63,534 bases of DNA from Flavobacteriales bacterium (lineage in GTDB: Bacteria; Bacteroidota; Bacteroidia; Flavobacteriales_D; Crocinitomicaceae). Shown here piece by piece: positions 52,246 through 61,639 of the stretch. The notes below the pieces were generated by a model. That model did no database searches, had not been told where the DNA came from, and saw only the letters and a program-made list of their open reading frames with translations. Position 1 is the stretch's first letter. Every line of letters starts with the position of its first letter. Both the position numbers and the translations under genes were made by a program. Location of the stretch: assembly GCA_013373595.1 (NCBI GenBank), contig JABXHO010000084.1, positions 1 to 63,534 on the forward strand. Reading direction: 5' to 3'.

Positions 52246-53067
52246 ATGAAAAAAACCTTACTAGCATTTGCCATTTTAGGTCTTTCTGCAAGTGTCATGG
52301 CACAGGAAGCAGCGGACAAAACAGTTCAAGCTGGATTAATAATGGCAGTTGGTCCGAATTTCCAAAAAATGGGAACAAAGATCATGGCAAAAGATGGTGC
52401 CGGAAATGATCTAACTATCGGAATGAATGCAAATTGGGCGTTCAACGACAATTTAGGGCTCAACTTGGGAGTTGAATTTGATTTCTCAACATTAAAATAC
52501 AAAACGAGCGCTGAGAACGATATTTACTATTGGTACGCAGACACGAAAATCTTACAACAGAAAGAAGTGGCTGATGCTAGTAACGCGGAGTTGTATAAAT
52601 TGAGTACACGTTCTCAGAAAGGAACTTACTTATCGGTTCCAACCATGCTTTTGTTCCGCACAAACTTCATTGGGTATTTTAGATATTTCGGAAAGTTCGG
52701 TTTGAGAAACAGCTTCCTTCTTTCAAGCAAGATCAATGACACTGGAGCGAATTATAACAGTGATATCCCAGGAGCTTCGGATGAAGTACAGGGAGAAAAC
52801 TTGAATATGAAAGCAAAAGGTGATATGTTCTTCTTCAAATCTGCTGTTGGTTTAGCAGGAGGAGCTGAGTGGAACTTCTCTGGTTCAACTTCATTGGTAG
52901 CAGAACTCGGATTCTACTATGGATTCACACCTTTGCACCTTGATAAAAATGACGGAAACACAACCTTGTTTAGAACGGTTGAAGAAAACGGAACTACGAC
53001 ATTTGATCACTTCTCGAACCAAGCGACACAACAACAGCTTCAGTTCAAAGTATCCATCTTATTCTAA
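52246..53067 (+). CDS. Outer-membrane beta-barrel protein divergent from gldB
   Basis: A 273-residue protein. The start at 52246 gives the signal peptide MKKTLLAFAILGLSASVMAQ; an in-frame ATG three codons earlier exists. Strands run as amphipathic repeats (AGLIMAVGPNFQKM, GMNANWAFNDNLGLNLGVEFDFSTL, TYLSVPTMLLFRTNFIGYFRYFGKFGLRNSFLL, FFKSAVGLAGGAEWNFSGSTSLVAELGFYYGF) and the protein ends QQLQFKVSILF, with a C-terminal phenylalanine suited to barrel insertion. Similar in style to the PorT-like barrels of T9SS organisms, but that identity is not claimed. nadE follows after 13 bases, so both are in one operon. Confidence 0.78.
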   Translation: MKKTLLAFAILGLSASVMAQEAADKTVQAGLIMAVGPNFQKMGTKIMAKDGAGNDLTIGMNANWAFNDNLGLNLGVEFDFSTLKYKTSAENDIYYWYADTKILQQKEVADASNAELYKLSTRSQKGTYLSVPTMLLFRTNFIGYFRYFGKFGLRNSFLLSSKINDTGANYNSDIPGASDEVQGENLNMKAKGDMFFFKSAVGLAGGAEWNFSGSTSLVAELGFYYGFTPLHLDKNDGNTTLFRTVEENGTTTFDHFSNQATQQQLQFKVSILF

Positions 53068-53080
53068 AAAATAGCACGAT

Positions 53081-53854
53081 TTGAATTACTCAAAAGTTGC
53101 ACAACATATTACAGCCTGGCTAAGCGATTACTGCGATAATGCCGGGCTGTCTGGTTTTATTGTAGGAATTTCTGGAGGCGTTGACTCTGGATTAACCTCA
53201 ACTCTTTGCGCTCTCACTGGAAAGAAAACGATCCTGATGAGCATGCCTATTCGTCAGACACATGCCGAATATGAGCGCGCGAAGAACCACATAGCGGATT
53301 TAGAGCATCGTTTCCCTAATGTTTCTTCGTACGATATCGATTTAACGGCATCTTTCGACCAGTTTGAAAAAGACATGCCTGAAGATGTAGCCGAACATTC
53401 ACTTGCCATGGCCAACTCTCGGGCACGCTTGAGAATGGCCACCTTGTATGCAATTGGACAGGTAAACGGTTGCTTGGTATGTGGAACAGGAAATAAAGTG
53501 GAAGATTTCGGTGTTGGATTCTACACCAAGTATGGCGACGGAGGCGTAGATGTTAGTCCTATTGCAGACCTCAATAAGACAGAAGTATGGGGATTGGCCG
53601 CAGAAGTTGGTGTGATTCAAGAAATTGTTGAAGCGAAGCCAACAGACGGACTTTGGGCTGACGGTCGATCGGATGAAGATCAAATTGGCGCATCCTATCC
53701 TGAGTTAGAATGGGCAATGGAATACAAAGGTGATGGTTCCATTTTAAGTGAACGCCAAGAGGAAGTGCTTAAAATTTACCGACGATTGAATAAAATCAAT
53801 CGTCATAAAATGGAACCAATTCCCGTTTGCCTTATTCCCGATGAGCTAAGATAA
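53081..53854 (+). CDS. nadE: Ammonia-dependent NAD+ synthetase
   Basis: A 257-residue enzyme making NAD+ from NaAD, ATP and ammonia. The PP-loop GISGGVDSGLTSTL is at ~27-40. MANSRARLRMATLYAIGQ, CGTGNKVEDFGVGFYTKYGDGGVDVSPIADLNKTEV and PTDGLWADGRSDEDQIGASYPELE are all family motifs. No glutaminase domain is present, so it is the ammonia-dependent short form. It begins with TTG; there is no in-frame ATG near the start that would preserve the N-terminal helix. Coupled to the OMP gene upstream. Its neighbourhood (gldB, gldC, nadE) is the one known in Flavobacterium. Confidence 0.92.
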   Translation: MNYSKVAQHITAWLSDYCDNAGLSGFIVGISGGVDSGLTSTLCALTGKKTILMSMPIRQTHAEYERAKNHIADLEHRFPNVSSYDIDLTASFDQFEKDMPEDVAEHSLAMANSRARLRMATLYAIGQVNGCLVCGTGNKVEDFGVGFYTKYGDGGVDVSPIADLNKTEVWGLAAEVGVIQEIVEAKPTDGLWADGRSDEDQIGASYPELEWAMEYKGDGSILSERQEEVLKIYRRLNKINRHKMEPIPVCLIPDELR

Positions 53855-54038
53855 CTCCACAGGAACCTCTTATTGTTAGTTTTCTTATTGATTTGTAAGC
53901 TTTTCGTTTGAATTTCGTCAAATCTTCGATTCGAACTTTCCAGTTTGTTTTAGCATTTTGAAATAAACTAGAATGGTCGTAAATTAGACGACGAGGTAGC
54001 AATGTAGTTTGTTACCTTAATTTAAACAGCTACAACTT

Positions 54039-56996
54039 ATGAATGTTTTGCGTAAAGCTCTCCAAGCGCTAATGATATTGCTATTTAGTGCAACATCTTT
54101 TTTCTCCTTTTCTCAAAGTATAACTCCTCAAATTCAAAAATACCTTCACGACAACCGTGAATCGTTGGAGTTAACTTCAACCGACATCCAGAACTGGCGC
54201 ATAACCAGTGAACATCTATCCAAACAAACAAATCTTCACCACATCTATGTGAGTCAAGAAGTGAATGGCGTGGAGGTTCATGGTGCGAACGCCGTATTTG
54301 TTCTTCAAAATGGAGAAACCTTTCTTACCGGAAATCGATTTATTTCAGGGATTTCAGAAATGATGCCCGCAAACAGCCAAGTACTTTCGCCAGAAGAAGC
54401 GATCTATGCTGCAGCATCAGAACTAAATCTTGAAGCACCACTGATCCTTCGCCAACTGGAAAATAAGAATGAAGAAACGAGTGTTTTTTCTGCGGATGGA
54501 CTTTCTCAAGAACCCATTCCTGTTCGATTGATGTACGTGCTCGACGAAAACGAATTGAAACTAACATGGAACCTGAGTATCTACGAAATGTCTTCACTAC
54601 ACTGGTGGGATGTCCGCTTGGATGCTGCAACAGGTGAAATCATCAACAAAAATGATTGGGTTGTAAGTTGTCAGTTTGATCACGATCACAGCAATCAATC
54701 ATGTTCAAACCTCGTTACAGAAGTAAATACAGCTGTACCGAATTACTTATTGATGCCGCCTCCACCTCCTCCGGGAACAGATCAATACAACGTATTTGCC
54801 TTGCCTTTAGAAAGTCCGAATCACGGATCGCGCTCTTTATTAGTGGGGCCTTACGATCCAACAGCTTCACCTTTTGGGTGGCATGATGTAGATGGAATCT
54901 CAGGAGAAGAGTTCACCATTACACAAGGAAACAACGTGTACGCGACAGAGGATCAAAACGACAACAACGGAACGGGTTACTCTCCAGATGGAGGAGCTTC
55001 ACTCAATTTTGATTTCCCATTGGATTTGAATCAACCAACGAATACCTTTTTGGATGCGGCCATTACGAATTTGTTCTATATGAACAATATGATGCACGAC
55101 ATCTGGTATCACTACGGATTTGATGAAGCCAGTGGAAATTTTCAAGAAAACAATTACGGAAATGGCGGAGCGGGATCTGACTACGTAAATGCAGATGCTC
55201 AAGATGGTGGAGGTACTAATAATGCCAACTTTGCCACACCGGCAGACGGTTCAAATCCGCGTATGCAAATGTACTTGTGGTCACCAACTGGTGGTTCCGA
55301 TCTATTGACGATTAATTCTCCTTCGGGCTTGTCGGGTACATACGGAGCAGTTGAAGCAGGTTTTGGACCAGGCGTTCCATCGACACCGATTACCGCAGAC
55401 TTAGCGTTACCTATCGATAGTGATCCAGATGTATACGATGCTTGCAGCGATCCCGTGACTCAAGGATTAATGAATGGAAAAATTGCCTTGATTATGCGTG
55501 GAACCTGTCCGTTTGTTGACAAAGTTCAGCGCGCTCAGGATGATGGAGCGATTGCAGCAATCATTATTAATAATGTTGGAACAGCACCTTTCGCAATGGG
55601 AGGAACGAGTTCTACGATCAACATTCCAAGTGTGATGATTTCCAATGCAGACGGTTTGGCCTTAATTACTGAAATCGAAAATGGAGGAACCATCAACGCG
55701 ACCTTGGTGAACTCAGGAGTTTACGCATTCGACGGTGATTTCGATAATGGTATCATCGCACACGAATACGGTCACGGTATCTCTAACCGATTGACTGGTG
55801 GTGCAAACGACAGTGGTTGTTTGGGGAATGCCGAGCAAATGGGAGAAGGTTGGTCTGATTGGTTTGCCATTGTGATGACAATTGAACCAGGAGATCTTGG
55901 AACGGACGTTCGTGGAATGGGAACGTATGCAAGTGGTGATCCAATTACAGGGAATGGAATTCGTCCAGCTCCATACAGCACAGATCCAACCGTGAATAAT
56001 TTCTCCTACGCAGCAACGAACAACAACAGTATTTCTCAACCACACGGAATTGGTTTCGTTTGGGCAACGATGTTGTGGGATATGACGTGGGCATTGATTG
56101 ATGAATATGGATTTGATCCTGACTTGATTTCTGGTACGGGAGGAAATAACATCGCCATGGATCTTGTAACCAATGCCTTGAAATTGCAACCATGTAGTCC
56201 GGGCTTTGTAGATGGACGTGACGCCATTTTACAAGCAGATCAACTGCTCTACAACGGAGCTCACGAATGTTTGATCTGGAATGCATTTGCCAATCGTGGA
56301 TTAGGATTCTCTGCAGATCAAGGAGATCCAGATAGTCGATCTGATCAAGTAGAAGCGTTTGATTTACCACCAGGTTTGGACCCTGTAACAACGGTAACAA
56401 CATGCGGTAGCTACGTATGGCCTGTTGATGGACAAACCTATACAACAAGTGGGACATTTACCGCTCCACTTACAGGAAATGCTTGCTCAACTACAGCTAC
56501 GCTAGATTTAACCATCACTCCAGCCATTACAAATACAAATGTCGTTCAAAACGGTTCTGTTCTTACAGCTTCTCAACCGAATTTGAATTACCAATGGATT
56601 GATTGCGAAACCAGTACTCCACTCGCTGGAGAAACGAATCAATCATTGATCCCAACCGCTTCAGGCAACTACGCCGTAATCTTATCCCTCGGAACATGTG
56701 CAGACACTTCAGAATGTAAAGCGGTAAGCGTTGTTGGACTTGATGAGCATGCATTCTCCAACAGTTTGGTTGTTTATCCAAATCCAACGGAAGGAAAATT
56801 ATCCATTGAATTCAACGAAATGCAAACAGGGATTGAAACACGATTGCTGGATATGAGCGGACGAGTTGTTTTATTGAAGCGATTAGAAAGTGCTGAAAAA
56901 ATAGAACTATCCTTCGAGGGACAATCGGGAATTTATTTCTTAGAAATTAAAAATGCAGAAGGACAAAAAACGATCGTAAAAGTCGACAAACTGTAA
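54039..56996 (+). CDS. Secreted M36 (fungalysin-like) metallopeptidase with PA and T9SS sorting domains
   Basis: A 985-residue protein with an N-terminal signal peptide (ending FFSFSQ) and a fungalysin propeptide (~26-215). The M36 catalytic domain has HEYGHGISNRL (H575, E576, H579) and the third zinc-ligand glutamate in GEGWSDWFAI. A PA-like insert (GKIALIMRGTCPFVDKVQRAQDDGAIAAIIINN) precedes the catalytic site. A short beta module (TVTTCGSYVWPVDGQTYTTSGTF) and a type A sorting domain from ~910 (VVYPNPTEGKLSIEF...GIYFLEIKNAEGQKTIVKV) complete it. It should be a surface or secreted protease that matures by propeptide cleavage. Confidence 0.93.
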   Translation: MNVLRKALQALMILLFSATSFFSFSQSITPQIQKYLHDNRESLELTSTDIQNWRITSEHLSKQTNLHHIYVSQEVNGVEVHGANAVFVLQNGETFLTGNRFISGISEMMPANSQVLSPEEAIYAAASELNLEAPLILRQLENKNEETSVFSADGLSQEPIPVRLMYVLDENELKLTWNLSIYEMSSLHWWDVRLDAATGEIINKNDWVVSCQFDHDHSNQSCSNLVTEVNTAVPNYLLMPPPPPPGTDQYNVFALPLESPNHGSRSLLVGPYDPTASPFGWHDVDGISGEEFTITQGNNVYATEDQNDNNGTGYSPDGGASLNFDFPLDLNQPTNTFLDAAITNLFYMNNMMHDIWYHYGFDEASGNFQENNYGNGGAGSDYVNADAQDGGGTNNANFATPADGSNPRMQMYLWSPTGGSDLLTINSPSGLSGTYGAVEAGFGPGVPSTPITADLALPIDSDPDVYDACSDPVTQGLMNGKIALIMRGTCPFVDKVQRAQDDGAIAAIIINNVGTAPFAMGGTSSTINIPSVMISNADGLALITEIENGGTINATLVNSGVYAFDGDFDNGIIAHEYGHGISNRLTGGANDSGCLGNAEQMGEGWSDWFAIVMTIEPGDLGTDVRGMGTYASGDPITGNGIRPAPYSTDPTVNNFSYAATNNNSISQPHGIGFVWATMLWDMTWALIDEYGFDPDLISGTGGNNIAMDLVTNALKLQPCSPGFVDGRDAILQADQLLYNGAHECLIWNAFANRGLGFSADQGDPDSRSDQVEAFDLPPGLDPVTTVTTCGSYVWPVDGQTYTTSGTFTAPLTGNACSTTATLDLTITPAITNTNVVQNGSVLTASQPNLNYQWIDCETSTPLAGETNQSLIPTASGNYAVILSLGTCADTSECKAVSVVGLDEHAFSNSLVVYPNPTEGKLSIEFNEMQTGIETRLLDMSGRVVLLKRLESAEKIELSFEGQSGIYFLEIKNAEGQKTIVKVDKL

Positions 56997-57434
56997 TTCA
57001 TTTCCTCAAGATATAGCAATGAACGCCTCTGGAAAATCTAGGGGCGTTTTTCTTTGGAGATGGCACCAAACGGTTATCGAACCGTGCATACGTAACCGAG
57101 AGAGAATAATCGGTAAAGGCTAACTATTTCTTTCGTAACATTCACCCAAGTGACAAGGTGAACCCGTGTTTTCTTTAAACTTTTATCGTTTTTCCCTTGA
57201 TATTTCGATTTATTTTGTTTAACATATAAATAAGTTCATTAAACATTTTATTTATTAACTCGTCAGTACGTTCTCAAATCTCGACAAACTGATTCCGTTA
57301 TTGAGCCTTCATTGGTATCACGTTTGCGGTTTCGATTTGGTTTAATGAACAACAAGAGAAAAATCTATTTGTCAACATTGAGTTCCGTCTATTTTACTTC
57401 GTAAGATATGCCCTACTGACATAAAACATAAAAA
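56997..57434. other. Long intergenic region with terminator and possible structured RNA
   Basis: 438 bp between the M36 peptidase and the 58-aa membrane protein. It holds the terminator at 57022-57053 and two small stem-loops at 57070-57113 (ACGGTT-ATCG-AACCGT and CCG...CGG). The rest is AT-rich, and I see no open frame of note. Confidence 0.5.
57022..57053 (+). terminator. Rho-independent terminator of the M36 peptidase gene
   Basis: AACGCC-T-CT and AG-G-GGCGTT pair with a nine-base loop, followed by TTTTTCTTT. Confidence 0.75.
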
Positions 57435-57611
57435 ATGAGTATTACAGCATTTATAATTTTGGGCCTTGCCGTTTTTGCAGGCTATCTATTTTTCTTACTT
57501 CGAATGGTTTGGAAGCAGCACCGAATTCAAAAGAAAAATCCGAATCAAAACCCAAAACCCAAACCCTATTTCCGCATAGAGCGATCCGAAGAAAAACGTC
57601 AGGCTTCATAG
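57435..57611 (+). CDS. 58-residue single-pass membrane protein
   Basis: A small open frame from ATG at 57435 to TAG at 57611. Residues ~3-22 form a TM helix (SITAFIILGLAVFAGYLFFL). The rest is basic and proline/asparagine rich (KQHRIQKKNPNQNPKPKPYF) and ends RSEEKRQAS. It lies nine bases before the CIA30-like gene, so it is probably co-transcribed with it. No family known to me; the hydrophobic core and close spacing argue that it is real. Confidence 0.6.
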   Translation: MSITAFIILGLAVFAGYLFFLLRMVWKQHRIQKKNPNQNPKPKPYFRIERSEEKRQAS

Positions 57612-57620
57612 AAACGCTTT

Positions 57621-58217
57621 ATGAAAAAATACATTATCAATCATCACTTTAAAGTACTAGCACTGCTTTCTTTATTTATTTTTTGTTCAACCAATATGCA
57701 TACAGAAACACCCATTGAAAAACCTTCGTCAACTATGATTTTTAACTTCAATCCCGACGTGGATGCCAGCAATTGGTTTATCCTGAATGATGGTGTGATG
57801 GGAGGTGAATCGGCTGCTTCTGTTCGTGTGAATGAAGAGGGAAATGGTGTTTTCGAAGGGAACGTTTCTACTGCGAACAATGGTGGCTTCGCTTCCGTAC
57901 GATATCGACCTGAATCGTTAGAAATGACAGGGAAAAATACCGTTTCTTTTCGTATCAAGGGTGATGGAAAACCCTACCAATTTAGAGTAAAGAAAAAGGT
58001 TTCTGACAAGGAATCGTTCATTACGACTTTCCAAACATCGGGAGAATGGGAAACGATATCCATTCCACTAAACGAACTTTATCCGAGTTATAGAGGACGA
58101 AAATTGGATCAACCCAATTATGACGCCACCGAGCTGAGTGAAATTTGCTTTCTGATCGCCAACGAACGCAACGAAACCTTTAAGCTATTGATTGATCACA
58201 TCTCAATCGAATCCTAA
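57621..58217 (+). CDS. CIA30-like (NADH:ubiquinone oxidoreductase assembly factor 30-like) protein
   Basis: A 198-residue protein. The N-terminus has a short hydrophobic segment (KVLALLSLFIFC, with a possible lipidation cysteine). The CIA30 fold is marked by NWFILNDGVMGGESAASVRV (~50), FEGNVSTANNGGFASVRYRP, TVSFRIKGDGKPYQFRVKK and SEICFLIANERNETFKLLIDHISI. The WxxxNDGVMGGxS motif is diagnostic. Bacterial CIA30 proteins are galactose-binding-like folds of mostly unknown role; the complex I name comes from the eukaryotic homologue. Likely exported or membrane-attached. Confidence 0.85.
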   Translation: MKKYIINHHFKVLALLSLFIFCSTNMHTETPIEKPSSTMIFNFNPDVDASNWFILNDGVMGGESAASVRVNEEGNGVFEGNVSTANNGGFASVRYRPESLEMTGKNTVSFRIKGDGKPYQFRVKKKVSDKESFITTFQTSGEWETISIPLNELYPSYRGRKLDQPNYDATELSEICFLIANERNETFKLLIDHISIES

Positions 58218-58315
58218 GTTGATTCAAACTTGAAATCGTGCATCAGCCTAGAAGAAACGATATACTTACATCCTTTTTTCTACAGACATTTAGATCAGAA
58301 AATCTATTTTAAACG

Positions 58316-58355
58316 AATGGAGTTGTTTTACCCAAAAACGCTCCATTTTTGTTTT
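58316..58355 (+). terminator. Terminator after the CIA30-like gene
   Basis: AATGGAG / CTCCATT outer stem and GTTTT / AAAAC inner stem, followed by TTTTTGTTTTG. It lies ~100 bases past the stop codon. Confidence 0.65.
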
Positions 58356-58468
58356 GCACGAAAAATTGACCTTGGGCGATTTCACACAATAACAAAACTT
58401 GTACCCAATCGCTTCCCCCTAAAAACAGGAAATAACGTATCTTCGAACCCGAATACGAAGCGAAGGAA

Positions 58469-60328
58469 ATGGAAAATACACAAATGATCAATTACATCAA
58501 GGACGTACTCAACAATATGCCAGCGGATTGGCTTAAATTGACAACTCATCGACTGGACATCTACAACGAAAGTTTAGCCAAAACAGAGTTTTTGGATCAG
58601 TTTGAGGCATTGTACAATGCAAATAATGCAGAAGAAGCTGCACTTAAAGCACTGCCAACCGCTTTCGACTACATCCGATTGGGACATCCCCTTTCGTGTG
58701 TACTGGAATGGATTATTGCCCGCGAAAACAAGTTGGATACGGACAGTGTGATCACTTTTTCATCGAAAATAACACCGATTCTTGCCGTATTGAGAAAGAA
58801 TCTTTTTGCAGGAAAGAATACGCGCATCGTTTACCAAAACGAATTGCCAGCGTGTTTCGATGCTGAAGCCATTCAATCTGTTTACGGATATCAATTTGAG
58901 TTGAAGAAAATCAATGCGCTCAGTGAAATCGATGGATTTGACGGAAGTACCTTACTCATCTCTGAGCAGAATGATTTGAGTAATATCCACTATGCAGATC
59001 AATTGCCTGAGAATGTCGATTTCCTCGTGACAATCACCAAACATTTGGGCAGTATCATTTTGGCAAATGGTGAAGTGAATAAAACATACGTTTCGGAAAT
59101 TCAACACGTACGACGCAGAGAAACGATCTCCATGACGCCATCCAACTGTTTAGTCATGTTGAACAAATATGCTGGAATTGAAGCAAATGAAGAGGCCGAT
59201 GAAAATCGCGCATCAAACAAAGCAACGGTTTCCAAGCTTATCAACGAAATCACCAATACACAAAGTAAGGTTGCCGTTGGTTCGAGTGGACTTTCTATTC
59301 AATATGCCATTGCGATGGGATTGATTGATAACGCTCTTCAGCATTACCCTGGAAAGGAAATCAAATTTGTGGTACCACCGAACTGTTACGGAGGAACGAA
59401 CGATCAAGCACGTAGAGTAGCAGCTTGTCTCGATAATGTAGAGGTAGTTGATTTACCTGTAGATAGTGGAAACGACATGGTGCAGAGCATCAACCGTGTG
59501 CTCGATGGCATTGCTCAGCAAGATGCTGTTCCGTTAATCATTGTCGAAATTCCAACCAATCCACGTGTGGAAGTGCCAGATCTTCAGCAATTGAGAGAAA
59601 CCTTGGTGAAAGAACGAAAAACAGCCAATGGCGAAACAGCGATTGATCCTGTATTCATTTTGGATCAAACGTTTTGTCCAAATGTTCACTTCTTAGGAGA
59701 AAATGACATCCTCTCTCCTATTCGCGCCATTTCATACGCAAGTGGATCGAAATTCCCAAGCGGTGGTTTGTGTACTTCTGGTTACTGCGTAGCCAATGGT
59801 CGCGCTGCTTCCTTGATGAATGACATTGAAAAACACTTACTTCTTTGCGACAACGAAGCAACGGATCAACAGTATGAGATTCTTGCCAAACAATTGCCCT
59901 CAATGAATCAACGTATTGCAGACGCGTACGTGAACACGCGCTCATTCGTCAGCTTTATCGAAGAAACCCTACCTGAAGCAAAAATCAATTTCGTTTCGGA
60001 AGAATTGGCAGCTGAAGGATTTACTCCTTCTGTATTCTCATTGGATCTCCCAACAAAAGGAAATACCGATGAAGAGCGCGAAGCATACAAGCGTGAAAAG
60101 AATCTTCAGTTAATCAATATGATGATTCAAGAAATTCCGAATGAAAGCAAGTTTTGCGTGAGTTACGGTCAGTTGAAAGGATGCTACTGGACGATTCCTG
60201 CAACCTCTACCCAAGGAACAACGAAAGAAGGAGACAAAGATTATATCGTACGCGTTTCACTTTCTGGAAACATGGATTTAGACCATCACAAAAAGGTGTT
60301 TTCTGCATTCGTGAATGAATTGAAGTAA
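58469..60328 (+). CDS. Cys/Met-metabolism-type PLP-dependent enzyme with N-terminal extension
   Basis: A 619-residue cytoplasmic protein. The PLP-binding lysine is in ISYASGSKFPSGGLCTSGY (~425), in line with the cystathionine gamma-synthase/beta-lyase fold. Ahead of it is GSSGLSIQYAIAMG...IKFVVPPNCYGGTNDQARRVAACLDNVEVVDLP, the standard first half of the large domain. The first ~200 residues (RLGHPLSCVLEWII...VITFSSKITPILAVLRKNLF...NTRIVYQNEL) are extra to the ~400-residue core and themselves resemble another copy of that first half. The substrate is not determined; the family acts on sulfur amino acids or related gamma-substituted substrates. Monocistronic. Confidence 0.78.
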   Translation: MENTQMINYIKDVLNNMPADWLKLTTHRLDIYNESLAKTEFLDQFEALYNANNAEEAALKALPTAFDYIRLGHPLSCVLEWIIARENKLDTDSVITFSSKITPILAVLRKNLFAGKNTRIVYQNELPACFDAEAIQSVYGYQFELKKINALSEIDGFDGSTLLISEQNDLSNIHYADQLPENVDFLVTITKHLGSIILANGEVNKTYVSEIQHVRRRETISMTPSNCLVMLNKYAGIEANEEADENRASNKATVSKLINEITNTQSKVAVGSSGLSIQYAIAMGLIDNALQHYPGKEIKFVVPPNCYGGTNDQARRVAACLDNVEVVDLPVDSGNDMVQSINRVLDGIAQQDAVPLIIVEIPTNPRVEVPDLQQLRETLVKERKTANGETAIDPVFILDQTFCPNVHFLGENDILSPIRAISYASGSKFPSGGLCTSGYCVANGRAASLMNDIEKHLLLCDNEATDQQYEILAKQLPSMNQRIADAYVNTRSFVSFIEETLPEAKINFVSEELAAEGFTPSVFSLDLPTKGNTDEEREAYKREKNLQLINMMIQEIPNESKFCVSYGQLKGCYWTIPATSTQGTTKEGDKDYIVRVSLSGNMDLDHHKKVFSAFVNELK

Positions 60329-60474
60329 TTCATCCCTCTGGGAAGCGCGAAACTCACTGGTTTCATCCTGTTTTTCGCGTTTCTCGTAGATTTGTGTTAC
60401 TCAAAAATGGACAGAGCAGATTTATTTCGATAATTTCGTTCTCGACAAACTAAACTCGAAACAATTCGACAGCT

Positions 60475-61347
60475 ATGGCATCAGGATTTTTTGCACTTCT
60501 CGACGATATCGCAACACTCATGGACGATGTGGCGGCATTAACGAAATCGACTACGGAAAAAACTGCAGGAATTCTTGCCGATGATTTGGCCGTGAATGCG
60601 GAAAAAGCCTCAGGATTTGTTTCTTCCCGTGAGCTTCCCGTTCTTTGGAAAATTGCAAAAGGATCTTTCCTAAATAAAGCGATTATTCTGCCTATTGCCT
60701 TTCTTCTTAGTGCTTTTCTTCCCGTTGCCATCATTCCCATCCTTATTGCTGGAGGAACCTATTTGGCGTACGAAGGAGCCGAAAAAATCTATGCGTTTCT
60801 CTTCCATCGCAAGGAAAAAGAAGAGGTGACAGAATTGGTTGAGCTATCAAAGGAAGAAGTCCTAGAACGAGAAAGTAAAAAAGTAAAATCTGCGATTCTT
60901 GTTGATTTCATTTTATCTATCGAAATTGTGATCCTTTCGCTTGGAATCGTTTTGGAAGAAACGATCGTAATGCAAATCTTTGTTGTGACGATTGTCGCTA
61001 TTCTTGCCACAATTGGCGTGTACGGTATTGTTGCCTTAATTGTTCGTATGGATGATATAGGATACCGTTTCATGGCTCGAAACAAAGACCCAAAGAGTTT
61101 CACTCATCGCTTTGGAAATGCTCTCGTGAAGACTTTACCTTGGATTGTTCGCGGACTTGCTATTTTAGGAACCTTCGCCATGATTTTGGTAGCAGGTGGA
61201 ATCTTCGTTCACAACATTCACTACATCCACGAATTGGTACATGCTCTCCCAGCGCTCCTTGGAGAATTTGCTGTTGGATTGATTGTTGGAATTGTTGTTC
61301 TTGCAGTGGTTTTACCCGTGAAAAAATTGTTCGGGAAAGGACAGTAA
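60475..61347 (+). CDS. DUF808-family inner-membrane protein
   Basis: A 290-residue membrane protein. It begins MASGFFALLDDIATLMDDVAALTKSTTEKTAGILADDLAVNAEKASGF, the conserved DUF808/YedI N-terminus. TM helices lie at about 65-90, 135-155, 165-190, 222-245 and 260-285. Members are found in many bacteria; function unknown. Monocistronic. No close partner gene suggests a role. Confidence 0.88.
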   Translation: MASGFFALLDDIATLMDDVAALTKSTTEKTAGILADDLAVNAEKASGFVSSRELPVLWKIAKGSFLNKAIILPIAFLLSAFLPVAIIPILIAGGTYLAYEGAEKIYAFLFHRKEKEEVTELVELSKEEVLERESKKVKSAILVDFILSIEIVILSLGIVLEETIVMQIFVVTIVAILATIGVYGIVALIVRMDDIGYRFMARNKDPKSFTHRFGNALVKTLPWIVRGLAILGTFAMILVAGGIFVHNIHYIHELVHALPALLGEFAVGLIVGIVVLAVVLPVKKLFGKGQ

Positions 61348-61639
61348 GCATGCGCTTTCCGATGTGCCATTTATCGCATTGCAAAATCCCATAGTATCTT
61401 TGGTAGAGTTGCTATTCACACTCACTATCAACGAGATAAAAATTAAACAAAACCTACTCAATTCTCTCATTCTCACATTTTTCCGTTATATTAGGTCACT
61501 CACCTAACCAGAACACTTGTACTTAATGTATTATTGGTGAGCATTTCTACAATGCTGTATTCTACACACTAGCGTGGTTCATCAAGCACTCGCTAAGCGT
61601 GGTTATTGAACCATATTATTAACCTTAATACATAATAGT
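61348..61639. other. Intergenic region
   Basis: 292 bp. It contains an inverted repeat GGTTCA ... TGAACC and a repeated AGCGTGGTT (61571-61603), but no clear promoter or terminator. No gene seen. Confidence 0.5.

Noticed and set aside
55713-56457. Minus-strand open frames inside the M36 peptidase
   Set aside because: They are antisense to a well-supported gene and their sequence does not resemble any family.
60340-60385. A terminator after the PLP enzyme (CGCGAAA / TTTCGCG)
   Set aside because: The arms are only seven bases and the loop is about 20 bases; too weak to list as a feature.
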